From contig DAHVAF010000221.1 in assembly GCA_027314765.1 (NCBI GenBank), positions 1 through 32,445 on the forward strand: DNA of 32,445 nucleotides, in the 5' to 3' direction. The stretch comes from Clostridia bacterium (GTDB lineage Bacteria > Bacillota > Sulfobacillia > RBS10-35 > JAJYVM01). Positions 1 to 7,575 of this stretch are shown in pieces (within the stretch, counting starts at the first letter, position 1; each line of letters starts with the position of its first letter). Position numbers and translations under genes: made by a program. The notes under the pieces are model-generated. The model saw only the letters and a program-made list of their open reading frames with translations, made no database searches and was not told where the DNA came from.

Positions 1-11
1 GCGCCCCGCCC

Positions 12-116
12 GCCGCAGCGTGCGGCGACACGAAGCGCCCCCCGCGCGCGGCCCCACCGCCCCCCGCGTCCACCTCGCGTTCACGGCACCCAACCCACGC
101 CGCCGCAGGGTGCGGC
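12..116. repeat. Two copies of a short hairpin element upstream of dodecin
   Basis: Two near-identical 15-base hairpins lie at 12-26 and 102-116. Each has 6-bp arms GCCGCA and TGCGGC around a 3-base loop (GCG in the first, GGG in the second). Each is followed within about 25 bases by a CGAAGCGC core, which in the second copy sits in a small palindrome of GGCGCG and CGCGCC arms around AAG. The arrangement looks like a diverged ~90-bp duplication. No convincing gene is seen from 1 to 201. The role is unknown: it could be the 3' processing or termination signal of an upstream gene outside the window, or a dispersed repeat. Confidence 0.45.
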
Positions 117-201
117 TCCCGCCCGCGGCGCGAAGCGCGCCGCGCCAAACGGGAATGCTGTGCGCGAGGCTTTCCACGTCACCACGAGGGGGAGTTCCGC
201 C

Positions 202-417
202 GTGGCCACGGTTGTCAAGGTCCTGGAGCTCGTCGGCGAGAGCAAGCGCTCCTGGCAGGACGCTGCCGAGAGTGCCGTGCGCGAGGCGGCGCAGACGGTC
301 GACCACATCACCGGGGTCGAGGTCTACAACATGACGGCCGACGTCGAGGACGGCAGGCTCTGCTCGTACAAGGCCAACGTCAAGGTCGCCTTCGCCGTGG
401 ACCCGGCGCGGCGCTGA
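202..417 (+). CDS. Dodecin family flavin-binding protein
   Basis: This 71-residue protein matches dodecins, small proteins that assemble into hollow dodecamers and store or buffer flavins. The start is the GTG at 202, because the family N-terminus (xxVVKVxELVGxS) begins there and a strong ribosome site, GAGGGGGAG at 186-194, lies 7 bases upstream. Recognisable segments are VVKVLELVGES, the helix SWQDAAESAVREAA, and the strands GVEVYNMTADVEDG and YKANVKVAFAV. The length is normal for the family (about 65-75 residues). It lies 9 bases ahead of spoVAC on the same strand, so co-transcription with the spoVA genes is plausible. Family assignment is secure; a specific link to sporulation is only inferred from position. 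Confidence 0.9.
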   Translation: MATVVKVLELVGESKRSWQDAAESAVREAAQTVDHITGVEVYNMTADVEDGRLCSYKANVKVAFAVDPARR

Positions 418-426
418 GAGCCGCCC

Positions 427-906
427 ATGCAGGCGAACGCGGAGGAGCGGCGGCGCTATGCGGCGTTGCGCGCGCGCCACAAGCCGCCGCTGCCCCACCT
501 CACCAACCTGACGCTGGCGTTTGTCGTCGGCGGCAGCTTCTGCGCCGTCGGCCAGATCTTCTACAACTACTTCGCGCGCGAGGGGCTTCCACCCGACGAG
601 GCCGGCGCGTTCACGGCGGTCGCCATCGCCCTGATCGGCGGGGTGCTGACGGGCCTCGGCCTCTACGACGACATCGCGCGCGTCGGCGGCATGGGCGCCT
701 CGCTGCCGATCTCCGGCTTTTCCAACTCGATCGTGGCGCCGGCCATGGAGTATAAGCGCGAGGGCTGGGTGCTGGGGGTCGGCGCGAAGATGTTCACGGT
801 CGCCGGGCCTGTCATCGTTTACGGGCTGCTGACCTCGCTCGTCGTGGCGGGCGTGTACCTGCTGGGGCATGGCCGCCTGCGCCTGCCGGGCTGGCTGCGG
901 CCGTGA
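427..906 (+). CDS. spoVAC: Stage V sporulation protein AC (dipicolinate channel subunit)
   Basis: SpoVAC is an integral inner-membrane protein of the forespore. It forms part of the SpoVA channel that moves calcium-dipicolinic acid into the spore and releases it at germination, and it has been described as mechanosensitive in Bacillus. The 159-residue protein shows the family landmarks: PHLTNLTLAFVVGGSFCAVGQ, the pair GGVLTGLGLYDDIARVGGMGASLPISGFSNS, and SIVAPAMEYKREGWVLGVGAKMF. Three to four hydrophobic segments are visible, and the length is usual for the family (about 150 residues). Its stop codon overlaps the GTG start of spoVAD by 4 bases (903-906), so translation is coupled. Assignment is confident. 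Confidence 0.96.
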   Translation: MQANAEERRRYAALRARHKPPLPHLTNLTLAFVVGGSFCAVGQIFYNYFAREGLPPDEAGAFTAVAIALIGGVLTGLGLYDDIARVGGMGASLPISGFSNSIVAPAMEYKREGWVLGVGAKMFTVAGPVIVYGLLTSLVVAGVYLLGHGRLRLPGWLRP

Positions 907-2228
907 GCGGGCGGCAGGCGGTGGCGGGCGGGACGCTGGCCGGCGTGGTGACGCGCGAGCGCGGGCGGGCGGGGGCGGCGCCGGCGGATTCGGTGGCCGG
1001 CGCGTTGCCGCGCCGGCCGAGCATGCGGTTCCGGAGGCCCGTGCCGGTGCTTGCGGCGGTCACGGTCGCGGGACCCGTCGAGCAGGCGGGGCCCCTGGGC
1101 GGGCGCTTCGACCGCCGCCTGCGCGACCACCTGGGCGGGCAGCGCACCTGGGAGAAGGCGGAGGCTCGCTTTCAGGAGGTGGCCGTCGAGATGGCCGCGG
1201 CCGCGGCCGGGCTGCGGCCCGAGGACATCGACGCCGTGCTGGGCGGCGACCTGCAGAGCCAGCTCGGGGCCACCAGCTTCGCGGGGAGGACGATCGACCT
1301 CCCGCTGCTCGGCCTCTACGGGGCGTGCGCCAGCTGCGGCGAGGGATTGCTGCTGGGGGCGGCCCTCTGCGACGCCGGGCTCTGCCGGCACGTGGTGGTC
1401 GTCGTCAGCAGCCACCACGACGCGGCGGAGCGCCAGTTCCGCTTCCCCACGGAGTTCGGCACGCAGCGGCCGCCCACGGCCCAGTGGACGGCGACGGGGG
1501 CGGCGGCGTTTGTGCTGGGGTTCGGCGACGGGGCCGACGGTGCCGCCGCCGAACCCGATCCGGAGGGAGACGGCGACCCTGCCGACCGTCCGCAGCGCGA
1601 TCGCGACGGGCGTGACGGGCACCGCGAAGGCCGGGGCCGCGGCGGCGGTGGGCGAACCGGCTCCGGCGGCGACCACGTCGACGGTGGCCAGAACGGCACC
1701 GCGCCCCGCGACGCGCGTGGCGACTCGGCCGCCGCCTCGCGCCGGCCGTGCATTGTGGCGGCGACCCCCGGCCGCGTGGTCGACATGGGGGTGAAGGACC
1801 CCTACGACATGGGCGGGGCCGAGGCGCCGGCGGCGGCCGACACAATCGCGCGCCACCTCCGCAACCGCGGCCTGGCCGCCGACGCCTACGCCGCCATCGC
1901 CACGGGCGACCTTGCGCGATACGGCCGCCCCGTCTGCGAGGACCTGCTGCGCGAGGAGGGCTTCGCGGTGAGGCTTTCCGACTGCGGCGAGCGGCTGTAC
2001 GACCCCACCCGCCAGGACGTGCACGCCGGCGGCAGCGGCGCCGCCTGCTGCGGCCTGGTGCTGGCGGCGGACCTGCTGCCGCGCGTGCGGGCGGGGGAGT
2101 GGCGGCGCCTGCTGTTCGTGGCGACGGGCGCGCTCCTCAGCCCGACGAGCTACCAGCAGGGGGAGAGCATCCCCTGCATCGCCCACGCGGTAGAGATCGC
2201 GGCACCCGGGGAGGCCGAGCGGCCATGA
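903..2228 (+). CDS. spoVAD: Stage V sporulation protein AD with a large disordered insertion
   Basis: SpoVAD is the soluble, thiolase-fold component of the SpoVA machinery that binds dipicolinic acid. Conserved blocks follow the family order: GPxxxAGPLGxxFD, GGDLQSQ, FGACASC-like YGACASCGEG, SSHHDAAERQFRFPTEFG, GVKDPYDMGGAEAPAAADTI, DCGERLYD, HAGGSGAACC and VATGALLSPTSYQQGESIPCIAHAVE. At 441 residues it is about 100 longer than usual (about 340). One excess is about 35-40 N-terminal residues, which vanish if translation starts at ATG 1023. The other is a Gly/Asp/Arg-rich, low-complexity insertion of about 70 residues (roughly 210-281). GTG 903 was preferred because it overlaps the spoVAC stop; neither start has a clear ribosome site. 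Identity is certain, the start is not. Confidence 0.94.
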   Translation: MSGRQAVAGGTLAGVVTRERGRAGAAPADSVAGALPRRPSMRFRRPVPVLAAVTVAGPVEQAGPLGGRFDRRLRDHLGGQRTWEKAEARFQEVAVEMAAAAAGLRPEDIDAVLGGDLQSQLGATSFAGRTIDLPLLGLYGACASCGEGLLLGAALCDAGLCRHVVVVVSSHHDAAERQFRFPTEFGTQRPPTAQWTATGAAAFVLGFGDGADGAAAEPDPEGDGDPADRPQRDRDGRDGHREGRGRGGGGRTGSGGDHVDGGQNGTAPRDARGDSAAASRRPCIVAATPGRVVDMGVKDPYDMGGAEAPAAADTIARHLRNRGLAADAYAAIATGDLARYGRPVCEDLLREEGFAVRLSDCGERLYDPTRQDVHAGGSGAACCGLVLAADLLPRVRAGEWRRLLFVATGALLSPTSYQQGESIPCIAHAVEIAAPGEAERP

Positions 2229-2575
2229 CGTACGTCTGGGCCTTCCTCATCGGCGGCGCCCTCTGCGTCGCGGCGCAGCTGGTCGTCGACCTCACGCCCC
2301 TGACCGCCGCCCACACGATGGTCCTCTTCGTGGTCCTCGGCGCCGTGCTGAGCGGCCTCGGCCTCTACGGCGGCCTGCTGAAGCTGGCCGGCGCCGGGGC
2401 ATCCGTCCCCCTGACGGGCTTCGGCAACGTGCTGGTGCAGGGGTTCATCAAGGACGTGGGCAGCAAGCGCGCCAGCGGCCTCCTGACGGGCGGCCTCTCG
2501 GCCGGCGCCACCGGTATGACGGCGGCCATCCTCCTTGGCGCGCTGATGGCCCTGGTCTTCAGCCCGCGCGGCTGA
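2225..2575 (+). CDS. spoVAE: Stage V sporulation protein AE (SpoVAEB-type)
   Basis: This 116-residue, three-to-four-helix membrane protein matches the short SpoVAE (SpoVAEB) family, the small integral subunit of the dipicolinate channel. Family signatures are FLIGGALCVAAQLVVDLT, GAVLSGLGLYGGLLKLAGAGASVPLTGFGN and GFIKDVGSKRASGLLTGG. Its ATG overlaps the spoVAD stop in an ATGA junction (2225-2228). No SpoVAA, SpoVAB or SpoVAF gene is visible on either side, so this is the minimal AC-AD-AE operon found in many clostridial and deep-branching spore formers. The operon appears to end here, since about 100 bases separate it from the next gene. Confidence 0.95.
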   Translation: MTYVWAFLIGGALCVAAQLVVDLTPLTAAHTMVLFVVLGAVLSGLGLYGGLLKLAGAGASVPLTGFGNVLVQGFIKDVGSKRASGLLTGGLSAGATGMTAAILLGALMALVFSPRG

Positions 2576-2650
2576 GCGGCGCTTTCTGATGGCCCGGGAA
2601 TCCGATACAGTAGAGGGAGCCTGGCGGGGGCGGCGACGCTACCCGCGCGC

Positions 2651-2670
2651 TACAATTGGCGGTGGGAGGA
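2651..2670 (+). promoter_or_regulatory. Possible -10 element and ribosome site for the 2677 gene
   Basis: TACAAT at 2651-2656 matches a sigma-A-like -10 box (5 of 6) and is followed by GGGAGGA at 2664-2670, an ideal ribosome site for the ATG at 2677 (6-base spacer). No good -35 or TG extension is seen. If this is the real promoter, the transcript leader would be extremely short. Confidence 0.35.
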
Positions 2671-2676
2671 ATGGGC

Positions 2677-3171
2677 ATGCTCGAGGCCAACGAATTCGTG
2701 TGCGAGCTCTATGCGGCGGCGAGCCGCGCGGGCTACGGCTGGGCCAAGCCGCGCCACGAAGAGGACGAGGGCTGCCACCGATTCACAGCGCAGATCATTC
2801 CGCCCGACTGGCAGCGCCAGGAGCGCCCCGAGGTCGAGCTGCACCTGCACGACGCCGGCGACGGCAGCAGCCTGACCTTCGCCGTGCCCCTGTACGTTGA
2901 GCCGCACTGGGACGGGTTCGCCATGGCCGCGAAGGCGCAGAACATCCTGGCCGAGCAGGACGAGGACGGGTACGCGGGTGAGGTCTCCGTCCAGTACCAC
3001 GTGGATCAGGAGGGCGTTCCGCAGCTGGAGGGCGTCTGGGTCGAGGTGTCCTGGGAGCTGGAGGCCTACGTGCGCGGCGAGCGCGGCCTCGACTTCGACT
3101 GGGCGTTCGAGAGCCTGACGAGCACCCTGAAGGCCCTGGCCGACCTGGTCCGCCACTCGGTCCACGATTGA
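2677..3171 (+). CDS. Hypothetical acidic protein, overlaps amidase start
   Basis: This is a soluble, acidic protein of 164 residues that I do not recognise. ATG 2677 was chosen because GGGAGGA sits 6 bases upstream; ATG 2671 is also in frame but too close to that site. The sequence alternates amphipathic strands (VELHLHDAGDGSSLTFAVPLYVEPHWDG, EVSVQYHVDQEG, VWVEVSWELEAYVRG) with a C-terminal helix (FESLTSTLKALADLVRHSV). That alpha/beta pattern recalls small chaperone-like folds such as YbjN or type III secretion chaperones, but no signature proves it. It has no signal peptide or membrane segment. Its TGA overlaps the TTG start of the amidase gene (3168-3171), which suggests coupled expression. 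Confidence 0.7.
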   Translation: MLEANEFVCELYAAASRAGYGWAKPRHEEDEGCHRFTAQIIPPDWQRQERPEVELHLHDAGDGSSLTFAVPLYVEPHWDGFAMAAKAQNILAEQDEDGYAGEVSVQYHVDQEGVPQLEGVWVEVSWELEAYVRGERGLDFDWAFESLTSTLKALADLVRHSVHD

Positions 3172-4688
3172 GCGTTGAGCCTCTGATCGGCCCCGTCCAC
3201 GAGCGCATGGCGCGCCTTGACGCGCGGGCGCTGATGGCCTGGGAGCCGGCGACCACCTTCGATGCGCTGCGGGCGGCGGGCGATCCGCCGCCCCTTCTGC
3301 TGGCCGGTCCGACCCCAGCGCGCGGGGACGGCCCGATCGCCACTTGGGGGCGGCGCCTGCGCGCCGCCGCCGAATCGCCCGTGGAGCTTGCGGAGCGGGT
3401 GTTGCGGGCGATCGAGGCCGGAAACGCCGAAAGCCACGTCTTCATCACCGTGGACCGCGACGGCGCCATGGCCGCGGCCCGCGCCGCCGAGTCCGAGCTG
3501 CGCCGCGGCCACGACCGCGGGCCGCTGCACGGCATCCCTGTCGCCATCAAGGACATCGTCGAGACGGCGGGCCTGCGCACGACGGGCGGCAGCCGGCTGC
3601 GGGCCGAGCATGTGCCCGCGCGCGATGCGTTCGTGGTCGCGCGGCTGCGGCAGGCCGGCGCCGTCATCGTCGGCAAGGCCAACACCCATGAGTTCGCGGC
3701 CGGCGGCACGGGGGAGAACCCCCACTATGGCACGGCCCGCAACCCGTGGGGCACGGACCGCGTCCCCGGCGGCAGCAGCGCCGGCTCGGCCGTGGCCGTG
3801 GCCACCGGGCTGGCGGCGGCGGCCCTCGGCACCGACACCGGCGGCTCGATCCGCATCCCGGCCCACTGCTGCGGCATCGTGGGCCTGAAGCCGACGTACG
3901 GGCGCGTCAGCCGGGCGGGGGTCTTCCCCCTGGCCTGGTCGCTGGACCACGTGGGCCCCATGACCGCCACCGTCGGCGACGCCGCCGCCCTGCTCGGCGT
4001 GATCGCGGGGCCGGACCCCGACGATGCGGCGAGCTCGCCGCTGGCCGTGCCGGACTTCGGCGCCCGCCTTGGCGAGGCCGCCAGCCTGCGGGGCACCCGC
4101 ATCGGGATCCCTGAGGGGTGGTGTGAGCATGCCGTCCAGCCGGGTGTGAGGGCCATGGTTGAGCGCGCATTGCGCGCGCTCGAATCCCTGGGCGCCAGTC
4201 TTGTGGACTGCCGTCTGCCGCCGGCCGGCGACCTCGCGCCCGTCAACCGCGCCATCGCCTTCGCGGAGGGGACCGCCTACCACTGGGCCGACCTCAACGA
4301 GCGCGGCGACCTCTACGGGGCGGACGTGCGGGCGCGCAAGGAGGCCGGCCGGCTCGTGACGGGCGTGCAGTACCTCCAGGCGCAGCGGCTTCGCGCGCAG
4401 CTCTGCCGCGAGGTCGGCGCCCTGCTGCGCGAGCGGGTGGATTGCATCGCCACGCCGACGCTGCCCATCGTGGCGCCGCGGTTGGGCGAGGGCGGCGACG
4501 TCATCCGCTTCACGGCGTTCGTCAACCTGCTGGGGGTGCCCGCCGTGTCGGTGCCCTGCGGGCTGGCGGAGGGGCTGCCGGTCGGCCTGCAGCTCATCGG
4601 CCGGGCGTTCCGCGAGGGCGACCTCCTGCGGGTGGCGGCGGCGTACGAGCTGGCGCGGGGGCCGTTTCCGGCGCCAGGTGCCGCCTGA
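3168..4688 (+). CDS. Amidase signature family enzyme (GatA/AtzF-like)
   Basis: Amidase-signature enzymes hydrolyse carboxamide bonds with a Ser-cisSer-Lys triad. The triad is complete here: Lys128 in GIPVAIKDIVE, the cis-Ser203 in GGSSAGSAVAVATG, and nucleophile Ser227 in DTGGSIRIPA. The Lys-to-Ser spacing of 99 residues equals that of characterised members. A conserved C-terminal block, VGLQLIGRAFREGDLLRVAAAYE, is also present. The 506-residue length is typical. About 75 extra residues precede the catalytic core. No gatB or gatC is adjacent, so it is more likely a stand-alone amidase than a tRNA amidotransferase subunit; the substrate is unknown. It starts at a TTG overlapping the previous stop. 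Its last ~95 bases overlap the 3' end of a convergent minus-strand gene. Confidence 0.88.
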   Translation: MSVEPLIGPVHERMARLDARALMAWEPATTFDALRAAGDPPPLLLAGPTPARGDGPIATWGRRLRAAAESPVELAERVLRAIEAGNAESHVFITVDRDGAMAAARAAESELRRGHDRGPLHGIPVAIKDIVETAGLRTTGGSRLRAEHVPARDAFVVARLRQAGAVIVGKANTHEFAAGGTGENPHYGTARNPWGTDRVPGGSSAGSAVAVATGLAAAALGTDTGGSIRIPAHCCGIVGLKPTYGRVSRAGVFPLAWSLDHVGPMTATVGDAAALLGVIAGPDPDDAASSPLAVPDFGARLGEAASLRGTRIGIPEGWCEHAVQPGVRAMVERALRALESLGASLVDCRLPPAGDLAPVNRAIAFAEGTAYHWADLNERGDLYGADVRARKEAGRLVTGVQYLQAQRLRAQLCREVGALLRERVDCIATPTLPIVAPRLGEGGDVIRFTAFVNLLGVPAVSVPCGLAEGLPVGLQLIGRAFREGDLLRVAAAYELARGPFPAPGAA

Positions 4689-5160
4689 CGGCCGACATCA
4701 CCTCGGCCCGGTTCCCCGCAAAGTAGAGCAGGTGGCCCCGCAGCAGCCAGCCGCGGGGGTTTGACGCGTCAAAGAGCAGCTGAACGGCGTCGGGGTACTC
4801 GCGGTAGCCGGCGAACCGCTCCCACGCCTTGCGGTCGGCGGCGAACGGGTTGTGCATGGCCACGCCCTCGGCGTCCAGGCGGTACGTCGTGGGGAAGAGG
4901 TAGGGCGCGCCGGGCACCAGCATGAAGGCGGCGGCGAGCAGCAGCCCCCAGGGCCCACCGGCGGCGGCCGCGGCGGCCAGCACGGCGGCGGCCACCGCGC
5001 AGAAGACCCCGGTGCGGCGGGGGTGCTGGCGCAGGGGATGCGCATGCCAGGTCAGGCCGTCCGGACGGGACACCCCCTCCGGCAGGGGTACGCGGAGCGG
5101 GCGGTCATCATGCCCGCTGCGGGCGCGGGCGCCCGCAAGCCAGGGGCGAGGGCGCCCCAA
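4594..5160 (-). CDS. Hypothetical membrane protein, possible PH-like domain
   Basis: The protein has up to 188 residues and no recognisable family name. After a basic N-terminus it has two close hydrophobic helices (VFCAVAAAVLAAAAAAGG and WGLLLAAAFMLVPGAPYLF). A cytosolic part follows, reading YRLDAEGVAMHN, RKAWERFAGYREYPDAVQLLF and RGHLLYFAGN. That order (two membrane helices, then strands with 'type of residue, then AWxxF..Y') resembles bacterial PH-like membrane proteins, which is inference only. The start is uncertain: TTG 5160 follows the upstream gene by 11 bases, while GTG 5073 (160 residues) has GGAGGGG just before it, but too close. The proline-rich tail overlaps the amidase gene antisense by ~95 bases. 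Confidence 0.6.
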   Translation of the reverse strand: MGRPRPWLAGARARSGHDDRPLRVPLPEGVSRPDGLTWHAHPLRQHPRRTGVFCAVAAAVLAAAAAAGGPWGLLLAAAFMLVPGAPYLFPTTYRLDAEGVAMHNPFAADRKAWERFAGYREYPDAVQLLFDASNPRGWLLRGHLLYFAGNRAEVMSAVRRHLAPETAPAPARTPPPPAGGRPRGTPGR

Positions 5161-5171
5161 AGCCCGGGCCG

Positions 5172-5960
5172 TTACCGGCTGGCGACCACCAGGAGCGGCG
5201 ACTCGGCGGCGGGCGGCTCCAGACGCCAGAGCGGCGCCACGGGCTCCAGGGCCGTGACCAGCGCCTCGGCCGCGTCGCCGGACGATACTTCGTCGCGCTG
5301 TCCGGCCACGCTGACCACCCAGGCTCCGCTCGGCCGCCGGCTGAGCGTGGCGGCGGCGGCAGGGCCCCGGCCGCGCCCCAGGGCCGTCAGCCGGAAGGAG
5401 CCGCGCAGCACGGCCAGTTCCTCGTAGGTCCGGCGGTCGCCGAGGGTGAGGTAGCCGGCGCCGAGCCGGTAGAGCAGGTCGGCCGGAACGCGCTGCGGGA
5501 AGAGGAAGTCGATCTCATCCCCGTCCGGCCGCGCGCGGAAGGTGCTCCGCGGAGGCAGCAGGCGCTGCGCCAGCCGCTGGCGCTCGGCGCTGGGGTCATC
5601 CCACGGCGCGAACGCATCGCGCTCGCGGAGCAGCATCTGCCACGTCCGCCCGAGGTCGGCGACGCCGCCCTCGCCGGCCGGGCGCCAGGGCACCTCGGCG
5701 GCGCCGAGCGGGAACATCCGCTCGATCGGCTGGGGCTCCAGGGGCAGCAGGCGCTGCTTCACCGCCACCCGCCCGCTCGGCAGGCGCATCCCGGGAAAGC
5801 GGCCGCCCTCGGCCGCCGCGGCGACGGCTGCCGGGCCCACCACGGCCTCCGCGGGCAGGGCATAGGCATCGCCCCTCCGGTTGGCAAACCACGCGATGCC
5901 GCTGACGCAGAAGAGCAGGGGCAGATCCACCGCCTCCGATCCCAGGGGGGCTGGTCCCAT
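5172..5960 (-). CDS. Hypothetical protein, unknown function
   Basis: A protein of 262 residues that I cannot assign. It is probably cytosolic, with no signal peptide and no long hydrophobic segment. Visible features are an opening that looks strand-rich (VDLPLLFCVSGIAWFANRRGDAYALP), a central helical part with WQMLLRERDAFAPWDDPSAERQRLAQRLL, and a C-terminal part with GYLTLGDRRTYEELAVLRGSFRLTALGRG. ATG 5960 was chosen over ATG 5975 because the longer start would lie inside a good -10 element (5974-5979). It is followed 11 bases later by the membrane-protein gene at 5160, so the two are likely one operon. Third-position GC bias supports real coding. Confidence 0.65.
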   Translation of the reverse strand: MGPAPLGSEAVDLPLLFCVSGIAWFANRRGDAYALPAEAVVGPAAVAAAAEGGRFPGMRLPSGRVAVKQRLLPLEPQPIERMFPLGAAEVPWRPAGEGGVADLGRTWQMLLRERDAFAPWDDPSAERQRLAQRLLPPRSTFRARPDGDEIDFLFPQRVPADLLYRLGAGYLTLGDRRTYEELAVLRGSFRLTALGRGRGPAAAATLSRRPSGAWVVSVAGQRDEVSSGDAAEALVTALEPVAPLWRLEPPAAESPLLVVASR

Positions 5961-5973
5961 CGACCCGCTCAGC

Positions 5974-5982
5974 ATCGTAACA
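5974..5982 (-). promoter_or_regulatory. Extended -10 promoter for the 5960-4594 operon
   Basis: Read on the minus strand, positions 5982-5974 give TGTTACGAT, an extended -10 (TGn plus TACGAT). It lies 14 bases before ATG 5960, giving a very short leader. The -35 region is weak, as expected for TGn-dependent promoters. It is divergent from the lysA promoter, 52 bp away. Confidence 0.45.
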
Positions 5983-6012
5983 TGAGCCGTCGGCCCCGTA
6001 AGGGGCGCGGCC

Positions 6013-6042
6013 TTGTGCCACCGGAGGGCCCGATGCTACGAT
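6013..6042 (+). promoter_or_regulatory. Candidate lysA promoter (extended -10)
   Basis: TGC-TACGAT at 6034-6042 forms an extended -10 element. TTGTGC at 6013-6018 is a partial -35 match with an 18-bp spacer. The predicted transcript begins near 6050, about 55 bases before lysA, too short a leader for a lysine riboswitch. A strong ribosome site, GGAGGAGGAG at 6087-6096, lies in that leader. Confidence 0.5.
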
Positions 6043-6103
6043 TACCCACGGCCTGGACGGATCCGCGGGTTTCAGGGATCAGAAGCGGAGGAGGAGCCGG
6101 CCC

Positions 6104-7555
6104 ATGCTGCCGCCCGGATGCGAGGTCGATGGTCAGGGGCACCTGTTGAGCGCCGGCCACGACCTGACGGCGCTGGCCGCGCGCTTTGGCACCCCCCTCT
6201 ACGTGTTCAACGAAGAGGAGATCCGCGCCCGCTGCCGCGCCTTCCGCCAGGCGTTCGCCGGCTACGGTCCCGGCGTGCGCGTCGCTTACGCCGGCAAGGC
6301 CTTCCTGACGACGGCCATCGCCGCGCTCGTGGCCGAGGAGGGCTGCCACCTCGACGTCGTCTCCGGGGGCGAGCTGCAGACGGGCCTCTTCGGCGGCATG
6401 CCCGCCGACCGCATCCGCTTCCACGGCAACAACAAGCAGGCGGCCGAGGTCGAGGCGGCCCTGGCCGCCGGGATCGACCGCATCGTCCTGGACAACTTCC
6501 ACGAGATCGACCTGGTGGCCGCCATCGCCGCGCGCACGTCCCTGCGCGCCGACGTCCTGCTGCGCGTGGCCCCGGGTGTCGAGGCCCACGCCCACGCGTA
6601 CATGCAGACGGGGAAGCAGGACAGCAAGTTCGGCTTCGACCTCGCCAGCGGCCAGGCCCTGGCCGCGGCCCGCGCCGTCGCGCGCCACCCGTCCCTCCGC
6701 CTCTGCGGACTTCACGCCCACATCGGCTCGCAGCTGCTGGACACGACGGCCTATGCACTGGAGGTCGGCCGGCTCATCGAGCTGTCGGCGGCCATCCGCG
6801 CCGCATGCGACGTCGACGTCGAGGAGCTCAACGTCGGCGGCGGTATGGGCATCCGCTACGTGGACGACGACGTGCCCCCGGAGCCCGACGCCGTGGCCGC
6901 CACCATCATCGCGGCCGTGGAGGACGGGTGCCGGCGCCACGGCCTGCCGCTGCCGGTGCTGGCCTGCGAGCCCGGCCGCGCCATCGTCGGCCAGGCGGGG
7001 ATCGCCCTCTACACCGTGGGCGCCAGCAAGCGGGTACCGGGCCTGACGCCGTACGTCAGCGTCGACGGGGGCATGGGCGACAATATCCGCCCCGCGCTCT
7101 ACGGGGCCGCGTACACTGTGGTTGTGGCCAACCGGATGGGCGAGCCGCAGGCGGAGCGCGTGCACATCGTGGGGCGCTACTGCGAGTCTGGCGACTTTCT
7201 GGCCAAGGAGGTGGCCGTGCCCGCGCTGCGCGCCGGCGACCTCGTGGCGTTCCTCGGCGCCGGCGCCTACCAGCTGCCGATGGCCAGCAACTACAACCGC
7301 GTGCCCCGCCCCGCCGCCGTCCTGGTGAGCCGCGGCCGGGCCGACCTGATTCTGGCGCGCGAGAGCATTGCCGACCTCCTGCGCCAGGACCGGATTCCGC
7401 CGCACCTGGCCGCCGGCGCGCCCCAGGGCCACCTCGACGCCGCGGCCACGGCGGCCTCCGGCACCAGCACCCTGACCGCCGGGTTCGGCAACGGCCGCGC
7501 CCGCGAGCCCGAAGACGAGGACGGCGGCGCCGCGACATCGGGGGGCGCCCTCTAA
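6104..7555 (+). CDS. lysA: Diaminopimelate decarboxylase
   Basis: LysA converts meso-diaminopimelate to L-lysine, the last lysine step, using pyridoxal phosphate on an alanine-racemase-like barrel. The PLP lysine is Lys65 in VAYAGKAF; HIGSQ (substrate/PLP region), the glycine-rich phosphate loop ELNVGGGMGIRY, CEPGRAIVG and the partner-subunit active-site cysteine Cys360 in RYCESGDFLAKE are all present, so the enzyme should be active. At 483 residues it is about 40-50 longer than usual, owing to a poorly conserved, Ala/Gly-rich C-terminal tail after the DRIPPHL segment. ATG 6104 follows GGAGGAGGAG at 6087-6096 with a 7-base spacer. In a spore former it also governs the diaminopimelate pool needed for peptidoglycan. 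The M50 protease gene follows directly. Confidence 0.96.
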   Translation: MLPPGCEVDGQGHLLSAGHDLTALAARFGTPLYVFNEEEIRARCRAFRQAFAGYGPGVRVAYAGKAFLTTAIAALVAEEGCHLDVVSGGELQTGLFGGMPADRIRFHGNNKQAAEVEAALAAGIDRIVLDNFHEIDLVAAIAARTSLRADVLLRVAPGVEAHAHAYMQTGKQDSKFGFDLASGQALAAARAVARHPSLRLCGLHAHIGSQLLDTTAYALEVGRLIELSAAIRAACDVDVEELNVGGGMGIRYVDDDVPPEPDAVAATIIAAVEDGCRRHGLPLPVLACEPGRAIVGQAGIALYTVGASKRVPGLTPYVSVDGGMGDNIRPALYGAAYTVVVANRMGEPQAERVHIVGRYCESGDFLAKEVAVPALRAGDLVAFLGAGAYQLPMASNYNRVPRPAAVLVSRGRADLILARESIADLLRQDRIPPHLAAGAPQGHLDAAATAASGTSTLTAGFGNGRAREPEDEDGGAATSGGAL

Positions 7556-7575
7556 TCCCAGCACTCGGGCTCGGA

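Noticed and set aside
3168-4688. GatA subunit of tRNA amidotransferase
   Set aside because: Catalytic residues fit the family, but no gatB or gatC is adjacent and the N-terminal region is longer than in GatA.
6043-6103. Lysine riboswitch before lysA
   Set aside because: The leader from the predicted promoter is only about 55 bases, far shorter than an L-box aptamer, and no L-box core is visible.
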